Notes: generated by a model from the letters alone, not told the origin. A stretch of DNA of 64,000 bases from Pelomonas sp. Root1237 (GCF_001425055.1 NZ_LMDK01000017.1:507502-571501); one strand, 5' to 3'. Positions 24,638 to 34,725 are shown, counted from the stretch's first letter. A program made the numbers and translations.

Positions 24638-26833
24638 ATGAACAGCACCACCGCCCCCGCCACCGCACTGAACGACGTGACGCTGCAGGTCAGCGGCATG
24701 AGCTGCGCGTCCTGCGTGCGCCGCGTCGAAAAGGCCCTGCAGGCCGTGCCTGGCGTGCTGCGGGCCAGCGTCAACCTGGCGACCGAAAAGGCCAGCATCC
24801 AGGCCCTGCCCAATGTGTCCGTCGCTGCGCTGATGGCGGCCCTGGGCAAGGCAGGCTACCCGGCCACCCTCGTCGAGGCCTGCGCGCCGCCCGCGCCCGA
24901 AGCCCATGGCGGCCTGCCCGCCTGGTGGCCGGTCGCGTTGGGCGCCTTGCTGAGCCTGCCGCTGATGCTGCCCATGCTGCTGGGCGTGGTGCTGCCCGGC
25001 TGGCTGCAACTGCTGCTGGCCACGCCGGTGCAGTTCGTGCTCGGCGCGCGCTTCTACCGCGCGGGCTGGGGCGCGCTGCGGGCCGGCAGCGGCAATATGG
25101 ACCTGCTGGTGGCCCTCGGCACTTCGGCGGCCTACGGCCTGTCGGTCTATCTGCTGCTGCGCCATCCCGGCCATGCGCATCTCTACTTCGAAGCCTCGGC
25201 CGCAGTCATCACGCTGGTGCTGCTCGGCAAGTTCCTCGAGCAACGCGCCAAGCGCCAGACGACGGACGCCATCCGCGCACTGAATGCGCTGCGGCCCGCG
25301 ACCGCGCGCGTGCTGCGCGGCGATACCGAAACGGAGGTGCCGGTGGCCGAGGTCCGCGTCGGCGACCTCGTTGCCGTGCGCCCCGGCGACCGCATCCCGG
25401 TGGACGGCGAGATCGCCACGGGCCACAGCCACGTGGACGAATCGCTGATCACCGGCGAGAGCCTGCCGGTGGCCAAGTCGCCGGGCGAGCGCGTGACCGG
25501 CGGGGCCATCAATGCCGAAGGCGCGCTGACCGTGCGCACCACCGCCATCGGCGCCGAGACGACGCTGGCGCGCATCATCCGCATGGTCGAGTCGGCCCAG
25601 GCCGCCAAGGCGCCCATCCAGCGCGTCGTCGACCGCGTCAGCGCCGTCTTCGTGCCGGTCGTGCTGGCCCTCGCGGCGCTGACCTTTGCGGGCTGGCTCA
25701 TGCACTCGGGCAACGCCGAGCAGGCCCTGGTCAACGCGGTGGCCGTCCTCGTCATCGCCTGCCCCTGCGCGCTGGGCCTGGCCACGCCGACGACGCTGAT
25801 GGCCGGTACCGGCGTCGCGGCGCGCCAGGGCATCCTGATCAAGGACGCCGAAGCGCTGGAGCTGGCGCACGCCGTCACCATCGTCGCCTTCGACAAGACG
25901 GGCACGCTGACGGTGGGCCAGCCGACGCTGACCGCCGCCCTGCCTGCCGAAGGCATACACCGCGAGGAACTGCTGCAACTCGCCGCCGCGCTGCAGCGCA
26001 CCAGCAGCCACCCGCTGGCCCTGGCCGTGCTCGCCGCGGCCCAGGGCCTGGTGGCGCTGCCGGTCGAAGGCGCGATTGCGCTGCCGGGCCGTGGTGTCGA
26101 GGGCGTCGTCCAGGGTCGCAGGTTCGCCCTTGGCAGCGCGCGGCTGGCGCAGGAACTGGGTGTCGACGGCGGCGCGCTGGCCGGCGAGGCGCGGCGGCTG
26201 GAGGCCGAGGGCCAGACAGTCTCCTGGCTGGTCGAAGGCGGCACCGAGCAGCGCCTGCTCGGCCTACTGGCCTTTGGCGACCGCGTCAAGGACACGGCAG
26301 CCGAGGCCGTCGCCCAGTTGCAGGCCCGCGGCATCCGCACCGTCATGCTGACCGGTGACAGCCACGGCGCGGCGGCCGGCGTCGCGCAGGCCCTCGGCGT
26401 CACCGAGGTCCACGCCGAAGTGCTGCCCGCCGACAAGGCTGCGGTCGTGCAGCAGCTGCGCGAGGGCGGCGCAGTCGTCGCCTTTGTCGGTGACGGCATC
26501 AACGACGCGCCGGCGCTGGCTGCGGCGTCGGTAGGCTTTGCGATGGCCGGCGGCGCCGACGTGGCCACCGAAGCGGCCGGTGTCACGCTGATGCGCGGCG
26601 ACCCGCGCCTCGTCGCCGACGCACTGGATGTGTCGCGCCGCACCTACGCCAAGATCCGCCAGGGCCTGTTCTGGGCCTTTGCCTACAACGTCGTCGGCAT
26701 CCCGCTCGCGGCCTTTGGGTTGCTCAGCCCCGTCATCGCCGGCGCGGCCATGGCCTTCAGCAGCGTCAGCGTCGTCGCCAATGCCCTGACGCTCAAGCGC
26801 TGGCGCGGCACGGCGATGCAGGAGCGGCGATGA
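24638..26833 (+). CDS. copA: Copper-exporting P1B-type ATPase
   Basis: This 731-residue pump has one N-terminal metal-binding domain with GMSCASC (20-26) and eight membrane segments. The P1B metal site is CPC (375-377) within [12 protein letters not shown], and the phosphorylation site is DKTGT (Asp419). It also has TGES in the actuator domain, the SHPLA (HP) motif and [10 protein letters not shown]. It moves Cu(I) from cytoplasm to periplasm using ATP. The predicted CueR promoter and the overlapping cueR gene downstream (ATGA) support copper. Length and domain order are normal for single-HMA bacterial CopA. Confidence 0.95.
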   Translation: MNSTTAPATALNDVTLQVSGMSCASCVRRVEKALQAVPGVLRASVNLATEKASIQALPNVSVAALMAALGKAGYPATLVEACAPPAPEAHGGLPAWWPVALGALLSLPLMLPMLLGVVLPGWLQLLLATPVQFVLGARFYRAGWGALRAGSGNMDLLVALGTSAAYGLSVYLLLRHPGHAHLYFEASAAVITLVLLGKFLEQRAKRQTTDAIRALNALRPATARVLRGDTETEVPVAEVRVGDLVAVRPGDRIPVDGEIATGHSHVDESLITGESLPVAKSPGERVTGGAINAEGALTVRTTAIGAETTLARIIRMVESAQAAKAPIQRVVDRVSAVFVPVVLALAALTFAGWLMHSGNAEQALVNAVAVLVIACPCALGLATPTTLMAGTGVAARQGILIKDAEALELAHAVTIVAFDKTGTLTVGQPTLTAALPAEGIHREELLQLAAALQRTSSHPLALAVLAAAQGLVALPVEGAIALPGRGVEGVVQGRRFALGSARLAQELGVDGGALAGEARRLEAEGQTVSWLVEGGTEQRLLGLLAFGDRVKDTAAEAVAQLQARGIRTVMLTGDSHGAAAGVAQALGVTEVHAEVLPADKAAVVQQLREGGAVVAFVGDGINDAPALAAASVGFAMAGGADVATEAAGVTLMRGDPRLVADALDVSRRTYAKIRQGLFWAFAYNVVGIPLAAFGLLSPVIAGAAMAFSSVSVVANALTLKRWRGTAMQERR

Positions 26834-27252
26834 ACATCGGCATGAACATTGGTGCTGCCGCCCAGGCCTCGGGCGTGTCGGCCAAGATGATCCGGCACTA
26901 CGAGAGCATCGGCCTGTTCGCAGCACCGACGCGCAGCGAGTCGGGTTACCGAATCTATGGCGAGCGTGAAGTTCATCTGCTGCGCTTCATCCGCCACTCG
27001 CGCGACCTCGGCTTCTCGCTGGCGCAGATCCGCGCCCTGCTCGGCCTTTGGCAGGACCGGGATCGGCCCAGCCGTGAAGTTCGCGCGCTGGCGCAGGAAC
27101 ACCTGGCCGAGGTGGACATCAAGCTTGCCGAGCTGCAGGCCGTGAAGGAGACACTGCAGCAGCTCGTGCAAAGCTGCCACGGCGACGAGCGGCCCGACTG
27201 CCCCATCCTCGACACGCTGGAGGCCGGCTCCGAGGCGTTAACAAAGCGCTGA
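26830..27252 (+). CDS. cueR: Copper-responsive MerR-family regulator
   Basis: This 140-residue protein has an N-terminal MerR helix-turn-helix ([30 protein letters not shown]), a long dimer helix and the metal loop [13 protein letters not shown]. In that loop, C-x7-C matches the two Cu(I) ligands of CueR. It activates copA by distorting the 19 bp spacer promoter. The ATG at 26830 overlaps the copA stop. An in-frame ATG at 26842 within a repeated MNIG-MNIG opening is an alternative start. Confidence 0.93.
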   Translation: MNIGMNIGAAAQASGVSAKMIRHYESIGLFAAPTRSESGYRIYGEREVHLLRFIRHSRDLGFSLAQIRALLGLWQDRDRPSREVRALAQEHLAEVDIKLAELQAVKETLQQLVQSCHGDERPDCPILDTLEAGSEALTKR

Positions 27253-27297
27253 CGCATCCGCGCTATCGTTGGCCATTTCCACCAACGCGAGCCCACG

Positions 27298-27732
27298 ATG
27301 CGCCTCATCCTTCTCGCCGCCCTGGCCCTGGCCGCACAGGCTGCCCACGCCTCGTCCACCACCGCCTCTTCGGCCGCCGATGCCGGCTCGTCCGCGTCGG
27401 GCAGCGTGTCGGACTCCTTCAAGGGATCGTCCAACAGCAGCAGCGGCGAGGAACGCCGCGCCGAAGGCCGCTACCGCGTCACCGAGGTGGCCCGGGCGGA
27501 CACCGCTGGCAAGCTGCGCCTGAAGCTGGAGCGCGACGGCGCCGCGCCCGTCGAGCTGACGCTGCCCCAGCAGGCGCTGGCGGCGCGGGCCGTCAACGTC
27601 GGCGACGAGGTGCAGGCCACGCCCCAGGCCTACGGCGTCGCCTTCGCGCATGCCGACACCGGCACCGCCTTCTTCCTCGTGCTGGAAGACGCCTGGCAAC
27701 GCGAGCTGGCGACTCGCGTCGTCAAGCCTTGA
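27298..27732 (+). CDS. Exported serine-rich hypothetical protein, 144 aa
   Basis: The protein has a signal peptide (MRLILLAALALAAQAAHAS), then about 45 residues dominated by Ser, Ala and Gly (SSTTASSAADAGSS and onward), a linker-like low-complexity region. A compact beta-rich domain follows, with RYRVTEVARAD, LRLKLERDG and a FFLVLEDAW strand. Its stop overlaps the TTG start of the DUF2145 gene by TTGA. The pair is probably co-translated. The function is unknown. Confidence 0.75.
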   Translation: MRLILLAALALAAQAAHASSTTASSAADAGSSASGSVSDSFKGSSNSSSGEERRAEGRYRVTEVARADTAGKLRLKLERDGAAPVELTLPQQALAARAVNVGDEVQATPQAYGVAFAHADTGTAFFLVLEDAWQRELATRVVKP

Positions 27733-28610
27733 TCCGAACCGCCGTCACGGCCGCGCTGCTGCTGACGGCGGCCACCGCCGAGGCTGGCCTACCGCCCCGC
27801 GGCTGCGATTCCAAGCACGACATCACGGCCGCGCAGCAGGACAGGCTGCTGCGCTTCGCGGCCGTCGTCCGCCAGGCGCTGGCCGAGTCGGGCAGCCCGG
27901 CCGCGCTGATCTCGCGCTCGGGCACCGATCTGTCGCGCTTCGGCCTGCGCTACTCCCATGCCGGCATCGCGCTGGCCGACGGTCTGGATACGCCCTGGGC
28001 CGTGCGCCAGCTCTACTACGCCTGTGCCGAAGGCGCGCCCCGGCTCTTCGATCAAGGCCTGGCCGGCTTCATCTCGGGCAGCGACGATGCCGACGTGGGC
28101 TATGTGAGCTTGCTGCTGCTGCCGGCCGAGGCCGCCGCGCCGCTGGCCGCCACGGCACTGGACAAGCCCGTAGCGCTGGGCCTGCTGAACGCCAACTACA
28201 GCGCCAATGCCTATCCCTTCAGCACGCAATACCAGAACTGCAACCAGTGGGTGGCCGAGCTGCTCGCCGCCGCCGTGGGTGGCACCCATGCGCGAGCGGA
28301 CGCCCAGGCCTGGCTGCAACGCGAGGGCTATGCGCCAGAGCCGGTACGGGTTTCCGGCTGGCTGCTGATGGCCGGCCACTTCATGCCCTGGCTGCATTTC
28401 GACGACCAGCCCCGCGAGCAGCTGCGCGCCAGCGCCGTGCAGACCAGCCTGCCCGACAGCCTCGAAGCCTTTGCGCTGCGGCGCTGGCCGGCGGCACGGC
28501 GCATCGAGTTCTGCCATGGGCTGCAGGGCGTCGTGCAACGCGAGGGCGGCGCCGCGCTGGCGGCGGACTGTGTGCCGCAGGCGGGCGACCGCGTCATGGC
28601 CTTGAAATGA
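27729..28610 (+). CDS. DUF2145-family exported protein
   Basis: This 293-residue protein has a signal peptide ending in AEAGLPPRGC. The DUF2145 pattern includes LLRFAAVVRQAL, RFGLRYSHAGIALAD, QLYYACAEGAPRLFDQGL and STQYQNCNQWVAELLAAA. The conserved His in SHAGIA and Cys in NCNQWV resemble an NlpC/P60-like papain fold, so a cysteine-peptidase-like activity is conceivable; this is inference. The start is TTG at 27729, overlapping the upstream stop; no ATG lies before the signal peptide. Confidence 0.82.
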   Translation: MIRTAVTAALLLTAATAEAGLPPRGCDSKHDITAAQQDRLLRFAAVVRQALAESGSPAALISRSGTDLSRFGLRYSHAGIALADGLDTPWAVRQLYYACAEGAPRLFDQGLAGFISGSDDADVGYVSLLLLPAEAAAPLAATALDKPVALGLLNANYSANAYPFSTQYQNCNQWVAELLAAAVGGTHARADAQAWLQREGYAPEPVRVSGWLLMAGHFMPWLHFDDQPREQLRASAVQTSLPDSLEAFALRRWPAARRIEFCHGLQGVVQREGGAALAADCVPQAGDRVMALK

Positions 28611-28738
28611 ATCCGCCAGCAGAACCGACACCCCTTTGCGGGGGGAGCTGACCAGACCCACCAAAAATGAGGATGCGTAGCGCACCTGCGCTGCGCACAG
28701 TCCGCCCCCACAACAACGAGTTTCTTTTGGGGGCCGCA

Positions 28739-30076
28739 ATGGACGAACTGATGGAACGGGCCGTGGAGACCACGGCGAGGGAGGACTTCACCGACGGGGC
28801 CGAGCTGCGCGGCTCGTCCTTCGACTACCTGACGCAACCCGGCGCCGACCTGGCCGCCAAGGCCCAGGCCTTCCACGCCTGGGCTGAGAACCGCGTGGCG
28901 CACGGCGTCTTTCCCTATGCCAAGCGCCTGGGCGGCCGGCCTGGCGCCACCGCCGAGCTGACGCTGCTGGATGGTCAGCGCCATGCGGGGCTGAACTTCT
29001 CGTCGCAGGAGTATTTGTCGCTGGCCCGCCACCCCAGGATCTGCGCCGCGGCCCAGGCGGCCATGGAGCGCTATGGCGTGCACAGCGCGGGCTCCACCGC
29101 ACTGGCCGGCAACGTCGAAGAGGCGACCCTCCTGGAAGCGGAACTTGGCGAGCTGCTGCGCATGCCCGAGGTGCTGCTGTTCCCGACGGGCTGGGCCGCG
29201 GGCTTCGGAGCCATCAAGGGCCTGGTGCGCGAGGCCGACCACATCATCATCGACCAGCTCGCCCACAACTGCCTGCACGAGGGCGCGCGGGCGGCGACGC
29301 CCAACGTGCACCTGCACCGCCATCTGGACGTCGATCATGTCGAGCGCCTGCTCAAGCGTGTGCGCCAGCGCGACCCGCACAACGGCATCCTCGTCGTCAC
29401 CGAGGGCTGCTTCTCGATGGACGCCGACTCGCCCGACATCCGCCGGCTGCAGTCGCTGGCGCATGAGCATGGCGCACTGCTGATGGTGGACGTGGCGCAC
29501 GACCTGGGCTGCATGGGCCCCGGCGGCGGCGGGCAGCTCGAGCTGCAGGGCGTGCTGGGCCAGGTGGACCTGGTGATGGGGTCGTTCTCCAAGACCTTCG
29601 CATCCAACGGCGGCTTTGTGGCCACGCATGACCGCGCGATCAAGGAGTACCTGCGCTTCTATGCCGCACCCAACACCTTCTCCAACGCGCTGTCACCGGT
29701 GCAGGTGGCCATCATTCGCGCCTGCCTGGCCATCGTGCGCTCCGGCGAGGGGGTGGAGCGGCGTGACCGGCTGATGCGCGCCATCCTGGGCCTGCGCGGC
29801 GCGCTGACCGAGCAGGGCATCACCGTGCTGGGCCATCCCTCGCCGATCGTGCCGGTCATGCTTGGGCATGACGCACTGGCCCGCGTGGCCAGCCGCGAGA
29901 TGAGCCAGGCCGGGCTGCTGGCCAACCTCGTCGAGTACCCGGCCGTGTCGCTGAACAGCGCCCGGCTGCGCATGCAGGTCATGGCCGACCACACGCCCGC
30001 CCTGGCGCAAACGGCGGCCCGCATCGTGGCCGACTCGCTGCAGCGCGCCCGTGACCTGACCGGCCACGCGAACTAA
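28739..30076 (+). CDS. Alpha-oxoamine synthase-family PLP enzyme
   Basis: This 445-residue fold-type I PLP enzyme has the AONS-family layout: LNFSSQEYLSLARHPRI, GVHSAGSTALAGN, LLFPTGWAAGFGAIKGL, DVAHDLGCMGPGG and the PLP-lysine segment GSFSKTFASNGGF. The family joins acyl-CoA thioesters to amino acids (BioF, Kbl, ALAS, serine palmitoyltransferase). There is no biotin, threonine or haem gene nearby, so the acyl and amino substrates are open. The N-terminal 60 residues are longer than BioF's. A mirror repeat CCCCC/GGGGG flanks the ribosome site upstream of ATG 28739. Confidence 0.85.
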   Translation: MDELMERAVETTAREDFTDGAELRGSSFDYLTQPGADLAAKAQAFHAWAENRVAHGVFPYAKRLGGRPGATAELTLLDGQRHAGLNFSSQEYLSLARHPRICAAAQAAMERYGVHSAGSTALAGNVEEATLLEAELGELLRMPEVLLFPTGWAAGFGAIKGLVREADHIIIDQLAHNCLHEGARAATPNVHLHRHLDVDHVERLLKRVRQRDPHNGILVVTEGCFSMDADSPDIRRLQSLAHEHGALLMVDVAHDLGCMGPGGGGQLELQGVLGQVDLVMGSFSKTFASNGGFVATHDRAIKEYLRFYAAPNTFSNALSPVQVAIIRACLAIVRSGEGVERRDRLMRAILGLRGALTEQGITVLGHPSPIVPVMLGHDALARVASREMSQAGLLANLVEYPAVSLNSARLRMQVMADHTPALAQTAARIVADSLQRARDLTGHAN

Positions 30077-30777
30077 TCGCGTGCGGGAATCTTGAGCCCG
30101 CGCTGCACGGCCGGCCGCGCCAGGAAGGCCTGCAGCACGCGGTCGACCTCGCGGAAGTCGTCGTAACCGACGAGGTCGCGCGCGCCGTAGAAGCCGATCA
30201 GGTTGTTTATCCAAGGGAAGGTCGCGATGTCGGCGATGCCGTACTCGTCGCCCATGATCCAGGCCTTGCCCTTGAGGTGGCCGTCGACAACGCTGAGCAG
30301 GCGACGCGCTTCGGCCAGGTAGCGGTCGCGCGGGCGCTTGTCCTCGTAGTCCTTGCCGGCGAACTTGTGGAAGAAGCCGACCTGGCCAAACATCGGTCCG
30401 ATGCCGCCCATCTGGAACATCAGCCACTGGATGGCTTCGTAGCGCTTGGCCGCATCCTTGGGCAGCAGCTGGCCGGTCTTGTCGGCCAGGTAGATCAGGA
30501 TGGCGCCGCTCTCGAACAGCGGCAGCGGCTGGCCACCCGGACCGTTCGGGTCGATGATGGCGGGGATCTTGTTGTTCGGGTTCAGCGACAGGAACTCGGG
30601 CGTGAGCTGGTCGTTGGTGTCGAACTTGACCAGATGCGGCTCATAGGCCAGGCCGATCTCCTCCAGCGCGATGGCCACCTTGACGCCATTGGGCGTGGGC
30701 AGCGAATAGAGCTGCAGGCGCTCGGGGTGCGCGGCGGGCCATTTCTTCGTGATGGGGAAGCGGCTGAGGTCGGTCAT
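30073..30777 (-). CDS. Glutathione-dependent disulfide-bond oxidoreductase, YfcG/YghU-like
   Basis: This 234-residue GST-fold enzyme has SLPTPNGVKVAIALEEIGL, the segment SLNPNNKIPAIIDPNGPGG and ESGAILIYLADKTG typical of the nu-class (YfcG, YghU, Ure2-like). These use glutathione disulfide or two glutathiones to reduce disulfides and peroxides. The 3' end overlaps the convergent oxoamine synthase by four bases. It stands alone on its strand. Confidence 0.9.
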   Translation of the reverse strand: MTDLSRFPITKKWPAAHPERLQLYSLPTPNGVKVAIALEEIGLAYEPHLVKFDTNDQLTPEFLSLNPNNKIPAIIDPNGPGGQPLPLFESGAILIYLADKTGQLLPKDAAKRYEAIQWLMFQMGGIGPMFGQVGFFHKFAGKDYEDKRPRDRYLAEARRLLSVVDGHLKGKAWIMGDEYGIADIATFPWINNLIGFYGARDLVGYDDFREVDRVLQAFLARPAVQRGLKIPARD

Positions 30778-30863
30778 GGCGAGTGGTGAAATGAGTTCGC
30801 AGTGACTTTAGAGGCGCCAGGCATGGCCCTGCGTCAGACGGGGCATCGCACTTGGTGCAGCTT

Positions 30864-31274
30864 TCAAGTTTCGTCGGGCCAGGGCAGGCGGCGGACCATG
30901 GAACTGGCTCGCAGCGTGTTGTGCACCTCGGCCACGGCATCCGTCTCGGCCAGCAGCTGCTCGATCTGCTCGGGCGAAGCCGGCGAGACGAGGCGGGCGC
31001 GGTACTGGATGTCGCGCGCGGCGAGGCCAATGCCGTCGAACTCGGCGCTCGCTTCGACCTCCACCTCGGTCAGCTCGATCTGCAGCCGCACGGCTTCGCG
31101 GTAGAGGTCGTTGCAATAGCAGCTGGCGAGAGCCAGCATCAGGAACTCACCACCGTTGACGGCTGAGCCACCGCCCGCACGACCCTCTGTGGCCAGGGGC
31201 TTGGCCTGACCCGCCGTGTTCACCTGGACCGCATGCGACGTTGTCGTATTCCTGAGCCGAGCCGAGATTTGCAT
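30864..31274 (-). CDS. OsmC-family protein
   Basis: This 136-residue protein has the OsmC fold elements: an N-terminal beta region, the helix NGGEFLMLALASCYCNDLYREA with the conserved Cys, and VEVEASAEFDG. It lacks the second canonical cysteine at the usual place in the N-terminal half, so a full organic-hydroperoxide reductase activity is uncertain. It lies seven bases after the SnoaL-like gene and may be in one unit with it. Confidence 0.82.
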   Translation of the reverse strand: MQISARLRNTTTSHAVQVNTAGQAKPLATEGRAGGGSAVNGGEFLMLALASCYCNDLYREAVRLQIELTEVEVEASAEFDGIGLAARDIQYRARLVSPASPEQIEQLLAETDAVAEVHNTLRASSMVRRLPWPDET

Positions 31275-31280
31275 GGTGCC

Positions 31281-31655
31281 CTAGTACCGTTCCACATGCT
31301 TGGACGCCCGCGGCCCCGGTTCATAGGGGTCGGGCCAATAGTCGGTCACGCGCAGGATGAGGCCGTCCTTCAGGTCGAAGAGGGTCAGGCCCATCATCGG
31401 CGGCGCGCTGCTGATGAAGCTGATCTGCGTCATCGCGCTGCCGTGGTCGGCAATGCAACGCAGCACCTCGACCCGCCAGGGCTGGGGCCAGGTCGCGAAG
31501 AAGTCCACATAGCCCGGCGGGCTGCGGATGCGCTCGCGGCTCTGCGGCGCCTCGTAGGTCATTTCGGGATGCAGCAAACGGCCCAGGCCCGCCCAGTCCT
31601 GGGCATTGGCGAGCTGCCAGTGCAGCAGCACGAGGTCGCGGGTGGCAAGGCTCAT
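31281..31655 (-). CDS. SnoaL/NTF2-like protein, 124 aa
   Basis: This is a small cone-shaped NTF2-like protein: an N-terminal helix ([23 protein letters not shown]), [12 protein letters not shown], and beta strands ending [18 protein letters not shown]. Members are often polyketide cyclases, isomerases or ligand binders. The start at 31655 is supported by GGGAGG at the proper distance, and a longer frame would extend across the ubiA promoter region. It is divergent from ubiA by 73 bases. Confidence 0.83.
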   Translation of the reverse strand: MSLATRDLVLLHWQLANAQDWAGLGRLLHPEMTYEAPQSRERIRSPPGYVDFFATWPQPWRVEVLRCIADHGSAMTQISFISSAPPMMGLTLFDLKDGLILRVTDYWPDPYEPGPRASKHVERY

Positions 31656-31728
31656 CGCAGAAACCTCCCAATGCAATCCGACGACTATGCAGCAAACCAG
31701 CGCCCCCGCGCGGCGTGAAAATGCCCCC

Positions 31729-32643
31729 ATGTCGACCACCGCCCCCGCCGCCCCAGGTCCCTCGCAGCCGTCGCGGCTCGCGCTCTATCTGCAGCTGATC
31801 CGCTGGGACCGCCCCGCCGGCTGGCTGCTGCTGCTGTGGCCGACGCTGTCGGCGCTGTGGATCGCGGCGGATGGCTGGCCGGGCTGGCATCTGCTGGCCG
31901 TCTTCACCCTCGGCACGGTGTTGATGCGCTCGGCGGGCTGCTGCGTCAACGACGTGGCCGACCGCGATTTCGACCGCCATGTGCAGCGCACCGCCGCGCG
32001 GCCGGTGACGACGGGCGCCGTGTCAGTGAAGGAGGCCTTGATCCTCGGCGCGGTGCTGTCCCTGGTGTCCTTCGGCCTGGTGCTGACGACCAACCCGCCC
32101 ACGATCCTGCTGAGCTTCGCGGCCCTGGCCGTGGCCATCGCCTACCCGTTCGCCAAGCGTGTGCTGGCCATGCCGCAGGCGGTGCTGGGCGTGGCCTTCT
32201 CCTTCGGCATCCCGATGGCCTTTGCCGCGGCCCTGGGCGGCATGGAGTGGAACCTGCGCGCGGTGCCGCTGTCGGCCTGGGCCCTGCTCGTGGCCAACCT
32301 GTTCTGGGTGCTGGCCTATGACACCGAATACGCGATGGTGGATCGCGACGACGACCTGAAGATCGGCCTGCGCTCATCGGCCATCGCGCTGGGCCGTTGG
32401 GACGTGCCCGGCATCATGATCTTCTACGCCGCCTACCTGGCCATGTGGGCGGGCCTGGGCCTGCGCCTGGGCCTCGGGCGCTGGTTCCTGCTGGGCATCG
32501 CAGTGGCCGCAGCCCAGGCGCTGTGGCATTACAAGCTGATCCACCGACGCAGCCGCGCGGGCTGCTTCACAGCCTTCCGGTCCAACCACTGGCTGGGCTT
32601 CGCGGTCTTTGCCGGCACCGCGGTGGACCTGACCTTGCGTTGA
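31729..32643 (+). CDS. ubiA: 4-hydroxybenzoate polyprenyltransferase
   Basis: This 304-residue membrane prenyltransferase has about eight or nine spans and the two Asp-rich magnesium-diphosphate motifs, NDVADRDFD (74-82) and [12 protein letters not shown]. It attaches the polyprenyl tail to 4-hydroxybenzoate in ubiquinone synthesis at the inner membrane. The [17 protein letters not shown] opening is characteristic. The partner gene ubiC is 4.2 kb away, not adjacent as in E. coli. ATG 31729 is chosen because the longer frame overlaps the divergent gene. Confidence 0.94.
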   Translation: MSTTAPAAPGPSQPSRLALYLQLIRWDRPAGWLLLLWPTLSALWIAADGWPGWHLLAVFTLGTVLMRSAGCCVNDVADRDFDRHVQRTAARPVTTGAVSVKEALILGAVLSLVSFGLVLTTNPPTILLSFAALAVAIAYPFAKRVLAMPQAVLGVAFSFGIPMAFAAALGGMEWNLRAVPLSAWALLVANLFWVLAYDTEYAMVDRDDDLKIGLRSSAIALGRWDVPGIMIFYAAYLAMWAGLGLRLGLGRWFLLGIAVAAAQALWHYKLIHRRSRAGCFTAFRSNHWLGFAVFAGTAVDLTLR

Positions 32644-32659
32644 CCTTGGAGGTGAGGCC

Positions 32660-33697
32660 TTAGGCCGCCTGCGGGAAGCGGGCTCTGATCGCATCCATCC
32701 AGCCCAACAGCGCCAGCGTCTCGGCGTGGGGCATGCGCGCGCTCTCAACCAGGCCTTGGCGGATGCAGGCCTGCGCCTCAGCAATCTCACCCTCGAAGCC
32801 GTTGAGGACGAAGGGGGCTTCGACGCGCTTAGGCCGCGACCGATGCGCGTAGAGTTCGACGACTTCGGCGGACGAGAAACCCTGCGGAAAGCGCAGCGCC
32901 GCCCGGCTGCCCAGCACCTCGAAGGCATTCGCCGAGGCGGCGTCAAAGCCACATCGGAACTGCGACGTGACACCGCCGGGGAAGTGCAGGGTCACGTTGA
33001 CGGCCGCGTCCACGCCGGTGGGCGCCATCTTGGCCTGCACGTCCATGGCGACAGGCTCGGGGCAGATACCGCCATTCATCTGCTGCAGCACCCAACGCGT
33101 CACGGCGAGGTTGTAGATGCCGATGTCCCACAGCGCGCCGCCGGCCAGTGCCGGGTTCCACAGCCGGTGCTGGGGGTCGTAGTCGGCCGCGAAGCAGAAG
33201 CTCGATTGCATGGCGCGCAGCTCGCCGATGGCACCCTCGCGCAGCCAGCGGCCGGCAACGTCATAGGCCGGCAGGAAACGCGTACGCAGCGCCTCCATCA
33301 GGAAGACGCCCTGCCTGCGCGCGAGCTCCACCAGGGCCTGGCCCTCGGCGCGCGTCGTCACCAGCGGCTTCTCGCACAGCACGGCCTTGCCGGCTTCCAG
33401 CGCCGCACGGATGCATTCGCCATGGTGGGAATGGGGTGTGGCGATGTAGACGGCGTCGATGGACGCGTCGGCCAGCAGCTCGGGCAGCGCCGTTGTCACG
33501 CGCGCCGGCGCCTCGCCTTCGCGCCGCCATTGCGCGGCATAGGCCTGGCCCTTGGCCGCGTCGCGCGCGAACACGGCGGCGAGGCGAGCGCCGGGTACGG
33601 CGGCCAAGGCAGCGGCAAAGTGGTTGGCGATGCCGCCGGGGCCGATCACGGCCCAGCGGAAGATGTCGTTGTCGCCGGCCACCGCTGAGGGCTTCAA
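32660..33697 (-). CDS. Gfo/Idh/MocA-family oxidoreductase, copy A
   Basis: This 345-residue NAD(P)-dependent dehydrogenase has Rossmann start WAVIGPGGIANHFAAAL, AVYIATPHSHHGE and the catalytic CEKPLVTT lysine motif. The C-terminal substrate domain starts at MQSSFCFAADYDP. It is about 80 percent identical by eye to the gene directly upstream (copy B), which it overlaps by ATGA at 33694-33697. Substrates of this family are sugars, inositols or dihydrodiols. Differences cluster in the last third (SSAEVVELYAHRS versus QAEAVELVTRKA), possibly altering specificity. Confidence 0.9.
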   Translation of the reverse strand: MKPSAVAGDNDIFRWAVIGPGGIANHFAAALAAVPGARLAAVFARDAAKGQAYAAQWRREGEAPARVTTALPELLADASIDAVYIATPHSHHGECIRAALEAGKAVLCEKPLVTTRAEGQALVELARRQGVFLMEALRTRFLPAYDVAGRWLREGAIGELRAMQSSFCFAADYDPQHRLWNPALAGGALWDIGIYNLAVTRWVLQQMNGGICPEPVAMDVQAKMAPTGVDAAVNVTLHFPGGVTSQFRCGFDAASANAFEVLGSRAALRFPQGFSSAEVVELYAHRSRPKRVEAPFVLNGFEGEIAEAQACIRQGLVESARMPHAETLALLGWMDAIRARFPQAA

Positions 33698-34725
33698 GCC
33701 TTGTTGACGCCGCCAGGGAAGCGGGCGCGGATGGCATCCATCCAGCCCAGCAAGCCCAGGGTCTCCGCATGCGGCATGCGCGGGCTCTCGACCAGGCCCT
33801 GACGGATGCAGGCTTGCGCCTCGGCGATCTCGCCCTCGAAGCCGTTGATGACGAACGGCGTCGCGACACGCTCAGCCGGTGCCTTGCGCGTGACGAGCTC
33901 GACCGCCTCGGCCTGCCAGAAATCGACCGGGAAGCGCAGGCCGGCTTTCGACCCCAGGGCCTCGAAGGCGTTGACCGAGGCGGCGTCGAAGCCGCAGCGG
34001 AACTGCGAGGTGACGCCGCCGGGAAAGTGCAGCGTCACGTTGACGGCCGCGTCCACCCCGGTCGGCGCGATCTTGGCCTGCACGTCGATGGACTCGGGCT
34101 CGGGGCAGATGCCGCCGTTCATCTGCTGCAGCACCCAGCGCGTCACGGCCAGGTTGTAGATGCCGATGTCCCACAGCGAGCCGCCGGCCAGGGCCGGGTT
34201 CCACTGGCGGTGCAGCGGGTCGTAGACGGAGGCGAAGCAAAAGCTCGACTGCATCGCGCGAAGCTCGCCAATGGCACCGTCGCGCAGCATGCGGCCGGCG
34301 AGGTCGTAGGCGGGCAGGAAGCGGGTCCACAGCGCCTCCATCAGGAAGACGCCCTTGGCGCGCGCCTGGTCGATGAGGGTCTGGCCTTCGGCGCGCGTCG
34401 TCACCAGCGGCTTCTCGCACAGCACGGCCTTGCCGGCCTCCAGCGCAGCGCGGACGTATTCGCCGTGGTTGGAGTGAGGCGTGGCGATGTAGACGGCGTC
34501 GATGGCGGCGTCTGACAGCAGGTCTGGCAGCGCTGTCGTCACATGCGCCGGCGCTTCGCCTTCGCGTTGCCATTGCCGGGCATAGGCTTCGCCCTTGACG
34601 GCGTCGCGTGCGAACACGGTGGCAAGGCGGGCACCGGGCACTGCGGCCAAGGCGCCGGCAAAGCGGTTGGCAATGCCGCCGGGGCCGATGACGCCCCAGC
34701 GGAAGATGTCGTTGTCATGGGCCAT
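33694..34725 (-). CDS. Gfo/Idh/MocA-family oxidoreductase, copy B
   Basis: This 343-residue paralogue of copy A has the same layout: WGVIGPGGIANRFAGAL, AVYIATPHSNHGE, CEKPLVTT and LWDIGIYNLAVTRWVLQQMNGG shared word for word. Its start lies 11 bases inside the HPP-CBS gene, and its stop overlaps copy A, so all three genes look translationally coupled. The tandem arrangement indicates local duplication. Both copies keep the catalytic motif, so neither is an obvious pseudogene. Confidence 0.9.
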   Translation of the reverse strand: MAHDNDIFRWGVIGPGGIANRFAGALAAVPGARLATVFARDAVKGEAYARQWQREGEAPAHVTTALPDLLSDAAIDAVYIATPHSNHGEYVRAALEAGKAVLCEKPLVTTRAEGQTLIDQARAKGVFLMEALWTRFLPAYDLAGRMLRDGAIGELRAMQSSFCFASVYDPLHRQWNPALAGGSLWDIGIYNLAVTRWVLQQMNGGICPEPESIDVQAKIAPTGVDAAVNVTLHFPGGVTSQFRCGFDAASVNAFEALGSKAGLRFPVDFWQAEAVELVTRKAPAERVATPFVINGFEGEIAEAQACIRQGLVESPRMPHAETLGLLGWMDAIRARFPGGVNKA

